Source: Apostichopus japonicus (taxonomy: Eukaryota; Echinodermata; Holothuroidea; Aspidochirotida; Stichopodidae). From it: a DNA stretch of 64,000 nt. The stretch's first letter is position 1; each line of letters opens with the position of its first letter. Both the position numbers and the translations under genes were made by a program. The stretch spans positions 10,007,501-10,071,500 of the forward strand of contig NC_092570.1 of the NCBI RefSeq assembly GCF_037975245.1. Reading direction: 5' to 3'. Shown here piece by piece: positions 7,801-21,800 of the stretch. The notes under the pieces were generated by a model that saw only the letters and a list, made by a program, of their open reading frames with translations, had not been told where the DNA came from and searched no databases.

Positions 7801-10800
7801 AGTGGGTACTGTGAATTTGCAAAAATTTTAACCACTTAATCTAGCAAATCCATCTTTCCTTTGGCATGATTGTGGTGGACTAATTAATTAATATAACCCA
7901 TTCTTTTCAAAGACCTTATCTTTACATTTCACATTGAGTCTGGTACCAATTAATGCAAAATGCAACCTTTTAATCTTCCATATAATCTAGTCAGAATTAA
8001 TTCTCACTGTTTCATATTGCCACATTTCATATGAGAATATTAAATTTAATATCCAGAGACAACTATTCCACACTTGAAAGATGATCAGTATTGTGCCCAA
8101 ATTTGGCACACTAAAAATTGCTAGAAACTTTTCAAATGTACATTCCTGGGGGTTGCGACACTCCCAGTCATCCGGGAGGGTTCAATTAGTATATCTCAGT
8201 AAGGCAATATGCTTGGTAGGTGTCGGGAACCTACTTTTTCAAGTTTGAACTTTGGTGACCATTAACAGACTTCTAGCATATTTCCAGGCAAACTGATGAC
8301 CAGTACACCATTATACTTTTGAGGATCACACATTTTATTTAAAAATCTGCTAAGCATCTTTCCATTTGTGGAACATGCTTACACCGAATTTTGCTATGCT
8401 GTAACAGATTAATAATATCCCTGATGTACCTCTGTACAAAACAAGCACAGATGTGCAAAAAAGCCAGAAATCCACAACGGTTGCACATTTATATAGTGGT
8501 GCTTAACATTTCTCCTTCAAGCCAAATGAGCGTCTGACTTAAAATAAAAAGTCATCCTTCAATTACATCACGATCAATCCCGGTCTAAAGTCTACTATTT
8601 TCAATCACCTTGCACATTTGTCATCTTTGCATAACACAGTGGTAAAGTATTTATGATTGTAGACATGCAAGAGATTTTTATATCTGGTTGTCAATAGGCC
8701 CAACACTTACCTTCATGATCATCAAATCTTGTCAATAGCAGACAGAGATGTTTGCATATGACACTTGTACCATGTGACTAAGATTGAGAATCTCAATTGA
8801 TTTCCTTATTACCTCTCTATAGGAATTGCAACACACAAAACAGACATACATTCCATTGGGGGAATCCAGAACCTTCAAAGTTCTCACATTTTGTTGTCAC
8901 AAAAATGCATCTAAACTTCTAAAGTCAACACTGCTCTTGCCCCTGTTGCATCATTAGGGAAATAGAAGATACTAATGCTTTTGTCCGCTTTGGTTTGATG
9001 GCAGAAGCTGTCAACACAGCTTATTGTTATTTTCTGGTGTTTAGGAATTAAAGCGGCTTCGGTTTGCAACGATTTAGACCTGTACCAATATCTCAAGTAC
9101 TCAGTGGTGGTGTTAACCAGATATTTGGAGAGTTTTGTCAATTTGGAAAGTAATGATGTTATCAGGAAGCAAGTTTTCTGAAATGGTCTTGATCAAAGAC
9201 TAAAAATATACTTTTCTTTCCTCTTCATATTTCTTTTACAGGAAGGGCTTGAGGTAGTAATAGTTCATACAAAACACTCCCAAAGTTAGCAAAGTAGCTA
9301 ACTCAAAAATATTGCCATAGTTATTGTTTAAGTTGATCCATACATGGAAATTGAGGAATATTTATTGGTTTCTGTTTTGTTGTTAAGTTTGAATACCAAA
9401 ATACCAAAAGTAGGGATGGTGGAGTTAACCTTTGTATAACTATTTGAGAATTCTAGTAGACATGGGTATCACATGCTACAGCTGCAAGTTAGTACATGTG
9501 GATAAAGCACAACCCTAGATTTGATCCAATTCTGCTATCTTCGACAGTTTTGGTTAAACTATTTCTTACTGATTTTTTAAAATTAAGAGTTTTAAGGTTT
9601 GTTTACACTTTACCATTAAATGGCACACATGGCATCAAGGGATTTCCTGCAGGAATGTCGTACTACCCAAGAGGGAATTACAATAATAGAGTCCTCAAAA
9701 ACTAAAAAAAAAAACCAACGCATTTTTTTTTCAGATGAATGTCACATTTTTTGCTTCTTGTATTGCTAGAAATGACTCAAGACATGTAAATGACAAGACA
9801 AATTTAAGAAGACCAGAAAAAAACTGGCTTACATAAAAACATTAAACAGTTGAAAATAAAACCATAAAAAATCAAATGGGCGACGATGCTTGTTTACTCT
9901 TAAAAATGTACACAAAACTACACAGTTACATCGTTGCCCATTAAATGTTACAATAGTTACAATAGTTTTGTTGGGGTTTCTATGGATTCCTAGTGCACAC
10001 ACAACTTTTCCAGAACAACTCGGCATTTTCCACCACTGTAGTTCCCAGTAAGTTTTTCAATCTTTTTGCACGGACCTTTTGCTGCTAAGAATACATGAGT
10101 TTCGAACAAAGGAAGAATAGTTTAAGCATTCAACTGTTTGTACACAATAAACGTGCGATGTCATTCCACTCTTCGCAAGCTGTTAGGAATTTTTGAATGC
10201 GGTTGTTAATAGTTCGCTGAACTCTGCAGTTTCTGCATTTGTTTGATATTTGCGTGGAATTCTTTTCGCATGACAAACGTTTGATGGTTAGACAACCGAA
10301 ATCAAAATTCAGATTGTCCAAAACATTAATCGCAGTTTTCCCTAAGATAGTAGTAGCCGGCTCATAGTTTCACCTCTAACCCACGGCAGAGGCCTGGTGA
10401 GGGTGTTTGCGTAATTGCTGGCATATTCAAACAGAGCTTGGATTCCAAATTAAATAACCATCATGGATGGAGTTGACAAAACATCTTGCATGATTATTTC
10501 TACCAGTTAAAATATTATTAATATTATATCAATTTTTATTTGGATAATAGTAGTTGTTAGCAAAGAGTCTTGGTAAACTTGATGCAATTCCACATATATC
10601 GCACAAGCTTCAACTTTTCACTTGTATTTCACATAGCGGTTTTGTTGTTATTGAATCAACATGACATAATCTGACAATTTTCGAGGAAAAAAAATGCTTG
10701 AAAGAACACAGTTACTAACTACAGTTAAATAATGCCACAATTATTTTAAATGAAGTGAACACTTTCTTCCATAAAAACTTCTCCCAGAGAACCATTATTA

Positions 10801-12332
10801 TGTCACATTAACACCACCTTTTAACACTAGTGGATGTGTCAAGTGAAATGTACTAAAAAATGACATGAAATTTGGGTTAAAGTAATTCTCTAAAACAATC
10901 CCCATGTGAAAGAGTCAGCCATGAGAAATATGCTGTACAAATAGCTAAAAACAGACAATGCCATACTTGGGGTGTTAAGAACCCTTGCATTAAGACTTAA
11001 TGATATGATTGATTAAATGTTTGCTTCTCTATAAAAGTCAATTTCTACATAAAAATGTTTCAATTCCCAAAATACCAGCTGGAAGTAGGTGTAAACTGTG
11101 TATTATCAAAATTATGAGTGTTTTTTCTGAAATCTTGCTATACAGATACTTCACAGGTGAATACAGAAAGAATACAGAATTGATTCCATTGTCTTGCAGA
11201 GACAGACGAATGTGTGACCTCAAAGATAGGTTCGTCTGTTCAAGCTAAACATGGAAACTGAAGAGAAACATCCCTGTAATATGCCTGTTTTCTTCACTCT
11301 TGTGTTAAGAGTACTATTTGTTATGTTAACATCATTGTATGTATACATTGAACAGTACTTCAATGTGCAGTAGATTGGTATGTTAATGAGACTAGCTTCC
11401 AAACTACTACATGAATATGCATAGATTCACTACAGCCGTGGCTTTCCATTCCATGTTTTCTTCAGTTTGTTATTAATCTTTCGTATCATTCTTGCTCTAA
11501 ACTAAAGTAAGTTCATAATCCCACTGATGCAAACAGATAATTATCATGATTATCATTCTCTAGCTGCTCGTTTCACTTACAACATTTTGTGGTGGTGTCC
11601 AGTTAGACTTTCCGTTTGAGATATGCATGACCTACCGACCATAGCAGCAGGTTTCTTTCATTGTAATGACACTTCACATATGGTCAAACTATTTCAATCT
11701 GCCTTCAATTTATGTACTAACTTCTCTGTGACCATGCTAACTTAGAATAACAATTTTTTTTTTTCAATTTCGCCGATGGAAGTGAGTATGAGCCAACATT
11801 TCAGGAAATGTTGCCCCGCTGGGAAATTATGAATGCATCCACCTATTGTGGTGACCAAACTCTCAATTCTGGCAGTGGCTTTTAGTATAAGCCAATCTTT
11901 CATTTAAATCTGTTCGGGCTTACCTAATTATTTCCATACCTGCATATCATCACAGGCTGTGATTGTGACCAGCCCCATCTCATTATAATTCTGCCTTTGG
12001 TCGGCGTGCGTGGGTTTATCTGTGTTACCGTATCAACATATGATCACTCTCTTTCTTTGAATTTTGCTTACCAGTGCTGAGAGTAAGACCAAACGTTCCC
12101 TCTTTTGGTCGTACAAACATTACTCAGCGTTTCATTGATTTTTGCTCAAGGTCGTGGGTATGAAAGTATTTTCGTAACATTTTCTTGCTATATGACCCAA
12201 ACTAACACACGATCGGTCTTCGTTATAGATAAGTAAAATTGATTGGTTCTGTTTGATCAATTTCAATCTTAATTATTTCTTCTCTTTCTTTTCTTCCATT
12301 GATCTTGCTGGGCATCTTTTGGAGCAGTGTCT
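7801..12332. other. No convincing gene; AT-rich flanking DNA
   Basis: Only short frames are present. The longer ones are on the minus strand at 8911-9141 (76 codons) and 10130-10321 (63 codons, with CRNC near the middle). I recognise neither and could not link either to splice sites. Part of this stretch may be 3' untranslated sequence of the RNA-binding protein gene upstream on the minus strand. An AATAAA on the minus strand lies near 10535, but nothing ties it to the gene. Confidence 0.5.
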
Positions 12333-12575
12333 TCAATCAAATCGCTTTTTAACTTTCTTCTGAGTTAACTTTCCCACATAATAATCCATCCACTTGTATC
12401 CTGTCTTTGTTTTAGCAAATTTGCTCACCGATTTTTCACAACAAGTGAGGAGGATTCTATTGGCTATTCTAATCAAGTCTTGCTTGAGATTCTCGGAGAC
12501 GGAGGAACATTTATAAATTACAGCTTTCGTCTTGCGGAAGAGTTTTTCCCCGATTGATGCCATACTTACTGACAC
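12333..12575 (-). CDS. Unrecognised 80-codon ORF downstream of RBMX-like stop
   Basis: The frame begins MSVSMASIGEKL and ends KKVKKRFD; it is Lys-rich with a Cys pair (TCCEK) in the middle and no recognised domain. It starts 113 bases beyond the stop of the RNA-binding protein gene on the same strand. It could be 3' UTR sequence, an alternative last exon (a TGTCAG acceptor-like site precedes MASIG) or a small independent gene. The composition looks more protein-like than neighbouring frames, but that is weak evidence. Confidence 0.2.
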   Translation of the reverse strand: MSVSMASIGEKLFRKTKAVIYKCSSVSENLKQDLIRIANRILLTCCEKSVSKFAKTKTGYKWMDYYVGKLTQKKVKKRFD

Positions 12576-12688
12576 AGAAAACTACACTCAAAAGTTAAAA
12601 AGGTTTTATGTACATCAAAAATTGGAGGACTGTAAAGGAGGTTTAACTATTTTTTTTTTTATGTCTCATTTGGCTTCTGAATCTTGCT

Positions 12689-12870
12689 TCAGCGGCGGGT
12701 GTAACCGCTGCTCCTGGCGGTCGGAGCTGGGGCTTCAAGACGCGCACTTCGGGCGCCCATGCTTGCCCCGAAAGGGTCGCGAGCACCGTAACCCGCCTTA
12801 TCAGTGCGGGATGTGGATGCATATGCATCTCGTGCTGGGTAGCTTTCATAACGTGAAGAACCTGCTGTTC
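12689..12870 (-). CDS. RBMX-like terminal exon 16
   Basis: Acceptor TATCCCTGAAACAG; a second in-frame AG six bases on allows a two-codon shorter form. It encodes GTAGSSRYESYPARDAYAS, then GYGARDPFGASMGARSAR and ends SSGYTRR before TGA at 12689-12691. The exon is GC-rich compared with its AT-rich surroundings. RYESYPARDAY resembles the Tyr/Arg-rich C-terminal motifs of RBMX. Confidence 0.85.
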
Positions 12871-15800
12871 CTGTTTCAGGGATAATAGAGTAGAGAAAAT
12901 TTCAAAATCAAACGGTTAATTAATAAGCAATGAAATATGACTTCTTCTTCTTCACACCCCCTGGGCAACAAGTTGCATTCTTTTTCTTGTTCCGTTCATT
13001 GAGCTGTTCTTGAATACTACCTTGAAATGCATCACTGTTTGGGGAAGTGTTTTATTTCATTCAGGAGGACTCCAGGTAAATATTGGTACAAAAGACTTGA
13101 TTGCCTTTGTTTTCTTTGACATAGAGAAGGTGTTAAAAGATGTTATCTGGATCACATGCTGTAAATGGATCAGTTTCCAAGCTGTCAGGCAATGGATATG
13201 GAATAATGGTATTTTCAATTCCGTACTTATGGTTTGAATTGAACCAAACAGAAGGGTTTTTTTTTTCCCAGATAAAGAGTGTTCACACTCTTGCCCTACA
13301 TTGAATGAAAGGATGAGACACTGATGAGGTTTATGACATTGCATAGGAGTGACATTGTAAGCAGTGCATTATAACATGTACCTTGGATATTTCTCAAACC
13401 TAATAACGGAAAAGAATCAGGTTCTGGTGGCTGGTCATAGGCAAGAACAGTATTTATGCATGTAATTGTGCTTACTACAATCATCACTGTCTGTGTGTGA
13501 CTGCACACTTGGAGTGGTAAATTTAAATGGTTTTCTTTATGTCCACCACTCCACTTGCAAGTTTCATTCTCCTTGTTACATATATATATATTTATTCCCC
13601 TTTTTCTTTCCTTTTTCCTTTCTTGCTTGAAGTGAAGTTGTCATTAAGACCACACTTTTCCTGTTTGATTGGGGATGGCGGCAAAGTGTAAATCCACGCT
13701 ACATGCTTTTTCAAGTGTCTTTTTCCTCGTTATTGTTTTGCTTTCTTGGCTTGCCTTTTGATTTCTGGACTGAATAAATGCTTAACAGACCTTCAGAACA
13801 CTTTGGGGACTGTTTCAATAAGAGTGAAAGAGAATATTACTTCCCTAAAGTCAATACTGTGGCAACAACATTGCTCCTTTGCAGTCCTAATGAATTCTGC
13901 AAACAGTGTTACAACTTTTACGTTGTGACAGATCTTGAATTTACAGCTAGATTCTCTTCCACTCTTCAATGTCAAGGACTTCAGGAGTATCATGCTTTCT
14001 GTTGATTTCATTCATTATTTTCTTTATCTCTCTTGTACATTTGTACATGATATTTATTATATGCAGACTAAGCTTGTGTAACTAATCTAAAGATATAGAA
14101 ACAATGGCTGAACCAGTCTAGCTTCTTTTCTCGATGCAACTGAGCTTCCTTTTTCACAATTTATAATGGATTCTTAAAGGTGAGGTCTGCTTGTCACAAT
14201 ATTCCACTCAATTTAATACTCGCAGTATTTATAATGGATTCTTAACGGAGATTTGCTTGTCACAATATTCCACTCAAGGAATTTAATACTTGAATTTATC
14301 GAAACCTTAAACTTTGCAAAGGAACTGACGCGAGAAGTTGACGTATAAAATTTGTGCTGCACAGTTAGGCACTTCTGGCCCTTCTTACAGGTGAGGTTTG
14401 CATAGTTCCATCTCATGCGAGTCAGTATGCTAGCTGTACTTCAAATGTTTCATATTTAATCAAGAAAAGATACCAAAGTTTTAATTCCTTCACAGTTAGA
14501 ACTAAACTCTGCAGGGGTAGTGACAAAGTAAGAAAATAAGATGAATATATATTCAGGAATTACATTCCAATGGGAGCAATTCGGCTAACTTACCGTAAGG
14601 ATCCCTGGTCTCTCTCTCTCTGGTGTAAGTGCCATTGCGTTCGGCTGGGTACTCCCTCGACAGGGGTCTCTCATATTCCCTTGTGTCTAGGCCTCTGGCA
14701 GAGGGGTATGCAGGCCTGGCCGTTGTCTCCCTTGCTGACGTACTAAAGACACGACTTGAGCCATACGGTTCTCTCTCATGGGACAGGGCCGATGGAACTT
14801 CCCTGTCAAACAAATTCAAATACAGACTTATTTAATGGTACTCAAAGCTGTGTAAAGTGCTTGAAAGTAAACACTAGATATTCTAGTAAAGATGAAGCCA
14901 TGTAGTAGTAGTAGTACTGAAGTAGTATTGAAGAGAAGAAACAATGATAGTTAAGAGAGAATGACTGACTTAATTATCATTGATATCCAGTCTGGTGGAT
15001 GTAAGGAAGTCTTTAACATAATAAATATATACAGTATCCCACACTTCCTACACAAGTCAACATATAATAAATATAGTTACCCCACGCTTCCTACACAAGT
15101 CAACACATCATAAATATTCAGTATCCCACACTTCCTACACAAGTCAACACACAATAAATATACCCAGTACCCACAAAAGTCATTTCATCAAGCTCTTCAC
15201 ATAATAAATAAACAGTACCCCACACTTCCTACACAAGACATCACAATAACTAAACAGTACCATACACTTCCTACAATAGTCAACTATAAAGTAACCTACA
15301 CAAGTGATCACATCATGCTCATCAAATAATAAATAAACAGTATCCCACACTTCCTACACAAGTCAACACACAATAAATAAAGAGTACCCCACAATTCCTA
15401 CACAAGTCAACAAATCATGTTCATCACATGTTCACAATTCCATATTACTATTGGTCCATAGTTTCAAGATTATCGTTTGTATTTAAAGCTTTGGTAGTCA
15501 TTGCTTTTGACTAAGTTTATATTTTGTTCATGATTTGGTGAAATTAATAACCTATTGAGCTAATATGACTATGATATTAAGCTGATTAACGCCAACAGGA
15601 TGAACCTTAGTGTGTTTTATAATGACATCTATAATCTCATCTCTTCAGCAATGGATCCCTGACTAGGATACCTTCATAAATTAACTCTATTCACATATAG
15701 TCAAGGAGTGCATCCCAAAGTTATCCACATCCTCTATAGGAAATATCCATTCATATTCAGGAAATACAAGTCTTTATGAAGGAGACATGTGTACGAAATG

Positions 15801-18800
15801 TGTTCTTTTGTTCTTTACAATTAAGAATAATTGTGATAATAAGGTGACTATATGACCTCTGCAATCTTAATCTCCCCCTGCACAGGTACTTCTTTGGTCG
15901 TCCCTCAAATGTCCCCCTTGACTAATCAACATATGAGAGAACCAATTCACATCAATTACATTTTGCACCTATTTTGTTCTTTGTAACAAACTTCTCCAAT
16001 GTGGCCTGGAGATCATGCTTCCTTTCAACCTAGGTTGTGAACACAGGAAAAAGCAAAAGGCTGTTCTTAAATTCTACGGCAGGAACTTGCCTGGCTCTTT
16101 CTCCATATTCCCGAGCAGTGGCTGGTTCTCTGGCAACGGGAGCGTAGGGGTCCCTGGAGAAAGGGTCCCCGGTCAGATCTGCACGAGTAGCTCTCTCAGT
16201 GGGGTACTCTCTGCTGGCTGCACGACTAGCTGGGTAGTCACTCAGGGCTGGTTCTCTGGACCGACCTACCAAGAAGGAAGCAAAAACAAGACATACAAAC
16301 AATGTTAAGCTATCAATATGCATTACCCTACCCTGGACCGACCTACCAAGAAGGAAGCAAACACAAGACATACAAACAATGTTGAGCTATCAATATGCAT
16401 TACCCTACCCTGGATCGACCTACCAAGAAGGAAGCAAAAACAAGACATACAAACAATGTTGAGCTATCAATATGCATTACCCTACCCTGGATCGACCTAC
16501 CAAGAAGGAAGCAAAAACAAGACATACAAACAATGTTGAGCTATCAATATGCATTACCCTACCCTGGATCGACCTACCAAGAAGGAAGCAAAAACAAGAC
16601 ATACAAACAATGTTGAGCTATCAATATGCATTACCCTACACTGGACCGACCTACCAAGAAGGAAGCAAAAACAAGACATACAAACAATGTTGAGCTATCA
16701 ATATGCATTACCCTACCCTGGACCGACCTACCAAGAAGGAAGCAAAAACAAGACATACAAACAATGTTGAGCTATCAATATGCATTACCCTACCCTGGAT
16801 CGACCTACCAAGAAGGAAGCAAAAACAAGACATACAAACAATGTTGAGCTATCAATATGCATTACCCTACCCTGGACCGACCTACCAAGAAGGAAGCAAA
16901 AACAAGACATACAAACAATGTTGAGCTATCAATATGCATTACCCTACCCTGGATCGACCTACCAAGAAGGAAGCAAAAACAAGACATACAAACAATGTTG
17001 AGCTATCAATATGCATTACCCTACCCTGGACCGACCTACCAAGAAGGAAGCAAACACAAGACATACAAACAATGTTGAGCTATCAATATGCATTACCCTA
17101 CCCTGGACCGACCTACCAAGAAGGAAGCAAAAACAAGACATACAAACAATGTTGAGCTATCAATATGCATTACCCTACCCTGGACCGACCTACCAAGAAG
17201 GAAGCAAACACAAGACATACAAACAATGTTGAGCTATCAATATGCATTACCCTACCCTGGACCGACCTACCAAGAAGGAAGCAAACACAAGACATACAAA
17301 CAATGTTGAGCTATCAATATGCATTACTAACCTGGACCGACCTACCAAGAAGGAAGCAAAAACAAGACATACAAACAATGTTGAGCTATCAATATGCATT
17401 ACCCTACCCTGAGCCGACCTACCAAGTAGGTAGCAAACACAAGACATACAAACAATGTTGAGCTATCAATATGCATTACCCTACCCTGGACCGACCTACC
17501 AAGAAGGAAGCAAAAACAAGACATACAAACAATGTTGAGCTATCAATATGCATTACCCTACCCTGGACCGACCTACCAAGAAGGAAGCAAAAACAAGACA
17601 TACAAACAATGTTGAGCTATCAATATGCATTACCCTACCCTGGACCGACCTACCAAGAAGGAAGCAAACACAAGACATACAAACAATGTTGAGCTATCAA
17701 TATGCATTACCCTACCCTGGACCGACCTACCAAGAAGGAAGCAAAAACAAGACATACAAACAATGTTGAGCTATCAATATGCATTACCCTACCCTGGACC
17801 GACCTACCAAGAAGGAAGCAAAAACAAGACATACAAACAATGTTGAGCTATCAATATGCATTACCCTACCCTGGACCGACCTACCAAGAAGGAAGCAAAC
17901 ACAAGACATACAAACAATGTTGAGCTATCAATATGCATTACCCTACCCTGGACCGACCTACCAAGAAGGAAGCAAACACAAGACATACAAACAATGTTGA
18001 GCTATCAATATGCATTACTAACCTGGACCGACCTACCAAGAAGGAAGCAAAAACAAGACATACAAACAATGTTGAGCTATCAATATGCATTACCCTACCC
18101 TGAGCCGACCTACCAAGAAGGTAGCAAACACAAGACATACAAACAATGTTGAGCTATCAATATGCATTACCCTACCCTGGACCGACCTACCAAGAAGGAA
18201 GCAAAAACAAGACATACAAACAATGTTGAGCTATCAATATGCATTACCCTACCCTGGACCGACCTACCAAGAAGGAAGCAATACCAAGACATACAAACAA
18301 TGTTGAGCTATCAATATGCATTACCCTACCCTGGACCGACCTACAAAGAAGGAAGCAATACCAAGACATACAAACAATGTTGCTATCAATATGCATTACC
18401 CTACCCTGGACCGACCTACAAAGAAGGAAGCAATACCAAGACATACAAACAATGTTGCTATCAATATACATTACCCTACCCTGGACTGACCTACCAAGAA
18501 GGAAGCAAACACAAGACATACAAACAATGTTGCTATCAATATGCATTACCCTACACTGGACCGACCTACAAAGAAGGAAGCAATACCAAGACATACAAAC
18601 AATGTTGCTATCAATATGCATTACCCTACCCTGGACTGACCTACCAAGAAGGAAGCAAACACAAGACATACAAACAATGTTGCTATCAATATACATTACC
18701 CTACCCTGGACCGACCTACAAAGAAGGAAGCAAATACAAATAATACAAACAATGCTGAGCTATCAATATGCATTACCCTACCCTGGACCGACCTACAAAG

Positions 18801-21800
18801 AAGGAAGCAATACCAAGACATACAAACAATGTTGCTATCAATATACATTACCCTACCCTGGACCGACCTACAAAGAAGGAAGCAAATACAAATAATACAA
18901 ACAATGCTGAGCTATCAATATGCATTACCCTACCCTGTATGTAAGCCAAAGCTCTCTCCCCAAACATAACTGTATCGCTTCAATAACAATTTTGTAACAC
19001 ACAGAACATAACACACATGCCAATCTGAAGAGAAAAGGCAAGCCGGCAAAGATTTTTTTCTTTCTTCTGTTCAAAATTGTCAGAGGAAGAAAAAGAGTCT
19101 CTCACTACAATAAGCTAACTTGCTAACATTAAATTGATTCTGGAAACAAGATTACATAACTTACCGGTGTAGGGGTCATCCAAGACTGACCGTCTGGACA
19201 CAGCAGCACTCTCTCTTTCAGTGGGGTACGAGCTTGGGCGATCTTCAAGAAGAACAAAAAGAAAATGAAAAGAGAAAAGGGTGAGTATGGTCCATTTAAC
19301 TGGCAGGTCGTTCAATCACAGTATGGATGGGCTAATACTGTCCAGTATTAAAGAAATGATAGTATGAGGTTATTACCAGTGATTCCTTGCATCATTTGCT
19401 CAAAGCCATCTCAGTTGGAATGTTACCTCTTTTGTTTTGACTGACAAAATCACAGAGGCACAGACCGATCCACTGTGCAAGGACCTCAATTAGTTTGCAC
19501 TGTCAGACAGTATGAGTTATTGTGTTGTGTTGTACTGAATTACGTAACAAGAATGTTCATCGACAAGATGAAAATGATCAAGCAGTCTTAGGAACAAAGA
19601 TACAGTATGCTGAGTGGTGTATAATGGAAGCTTTTGCTTTTTTCTCCCCATCTTTTGAGGCGAGGGTTTCCCCAAAAAGGGAGCATCATTTTATAATTCA
19701 TCAAGCAGCACAATAATATCACTTCATTCTGTTCCATTCTACACAAGCGAAAAAAAACTAACAATGAATGTGACACTGAAATGAAACCATAATTTCTAAA
19801 ACAACACAACATAAAGCATATTTCACAGAAGAGTTGCAGAAACAAACAGCAAAGTAAAACAAGTAACATATATTACATAACCAAACTTTGGATAATATAT
19901 ACATGTAGGCTATTCCCATGGAATTCAACCTTTTTAGCATTATTAATCTGTAGGTACTATTTACGCAAAATTGACAAACTGAAAAATTTCCGCCATCATG
20001 GCTAATCTATAATCCGATATCATTAATTAGTCGATAAAACAACCGACTTCTTCTTTCTCTGTGCACTTCAGTAGAGTATTCAACTATTTGTTGGTTCATA
20101 CAAGATTCTGTATTTCACCGACACTGCTGGGGGGTTGTGACGTGTCAACACATTTAAACGTGTTTAATGTCCACAACTATAGTTTAAGTATGCGTCTTAA
20201 GAACCACTCCTCCAGCTTTCCTACTCAGAAATAGAGCACTCGTAAAAGTCATAACTACGGAAGTTAACTTCTATCTTAGAACTGTCTTATCTACACTTAT
20301 TTTGTGGCTTGAAGGCAATCTTTGATATTTCCATTGATTATGATGACATTTTATCGATATTTCATATCATCAGGTCAATCATACAATATAGAAGGGTCTA
20401 TTTTTCTCCTCACCATAGGACGATGCCTCTCTTCCAAAACCAGATGCTTCTCTTACGTAAGCTGACGGTTCTCTACCATAAGATGACAAAGGTGCTCTGG
20501 AGGCTCTCTCGGAAGGTAGGGAACCTAAATTCAGAATATGTACACCGTTAGTCAGTATTGCAGATTACATTAAACCCAATGGGGACATCTACAGCTGGGA
20601 CATACATCAAGCACACAGAGAAAGAGCAAATGGTTGGCTCAATTAATGAACAGACCTATCAGTTCAAAACCATTCTATAGGAACCTTCAATGACCAAAAA
20701 AAATATTCACCAGTCCTGCTACTTTTATGACTTTTTGTAACATTTTTGAATCGCAGCAGAAGCGGTACGCCTCCCCTTTTATGTTCCTTCTTACTTTCGT
20801 TTTTCAAAGTTTTAAAGGTTACTCATGTGAACTGAGAAGCACGTCATTAACTGAAAAAAAACATTTGATTCATCTCTTACCATAACCATCAGGCTCCTGA
20901 CCATACGAAGTAGGCAACCTCGCCTCTCGTTCCGCAGGTAAACCATCTGTAGAGGGTGTAATCACAAACCAACCTTTCTTTCAAGAACCAACATTAATGA
21001 TTCTCTCAAGGATCAAAAAGGCAACTGAAACAAACGCTCACTTCATGACAATTTGGGATGCAGAGATTTATCCAAACAGTTATTAAGTTCCAGTCAAAGA
21101 CAGAAGAGGCTAGGTTCTGATAATGATGTCATTTGTGATATCAAGAGTATTTTCAAATAAACATTCAGCTAGGTGATTTGTCACACTGGAAACAGTATTA
21201 CATTTCTTACCAATTATTTGGGTTTTAAAGTTGCCTCAATCCTTACTGTGATTAAGTCACACTTTACACAATACTCTAATGACCTAATGTTAAGACAGCA
21301 ACAGAAGGTGCAGAGCAAACCCTGATTTATTAGTCATAAACTTCTGAATTCCTGCAAAATTGTCAACATTTGAAACATCAAGAAATACAATTATCAGAAA
21401 TTATCTGTGCATAAACAATAATTGCTGCACCAACATTTGAGTGCTACAAAGAGCTGAGATTAAAATCATGTTAGCCAAAGAAAACTACACATTAAAAGAG
21501 TTAATCGATGAGGATAATAGTGATGTGATGTGTGCATCCCTGACAATGGTGTAAAAGTATCCTCTAGGTATTGATGTAATCCTCTCGTGACTGGGTACAA
21601 TCTGGTGATGCAATACAAATCTTACCAACGTCAAGATCATGAGGAGACCCCGAGAAGTCTCTCGCCGAGATCAAGCTCCCTCTAGGATCCATCAAAAAAC
21701 GTAACCTAAGAATCTTCATGACTCATTTATCCTTATCAGTTCCTAAACTGCAATTTAGTGCCCAGAGTAAATGCCGTTAGCCACAATCTCAACATGGCGA

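Noticed and set aside
16318-18895. Series of 73-codon to 218-codon frames on both strands
   Set aside because: All are produced by the 77/75-bp satellite inside an intron; each begins at the same ATG of the unit.
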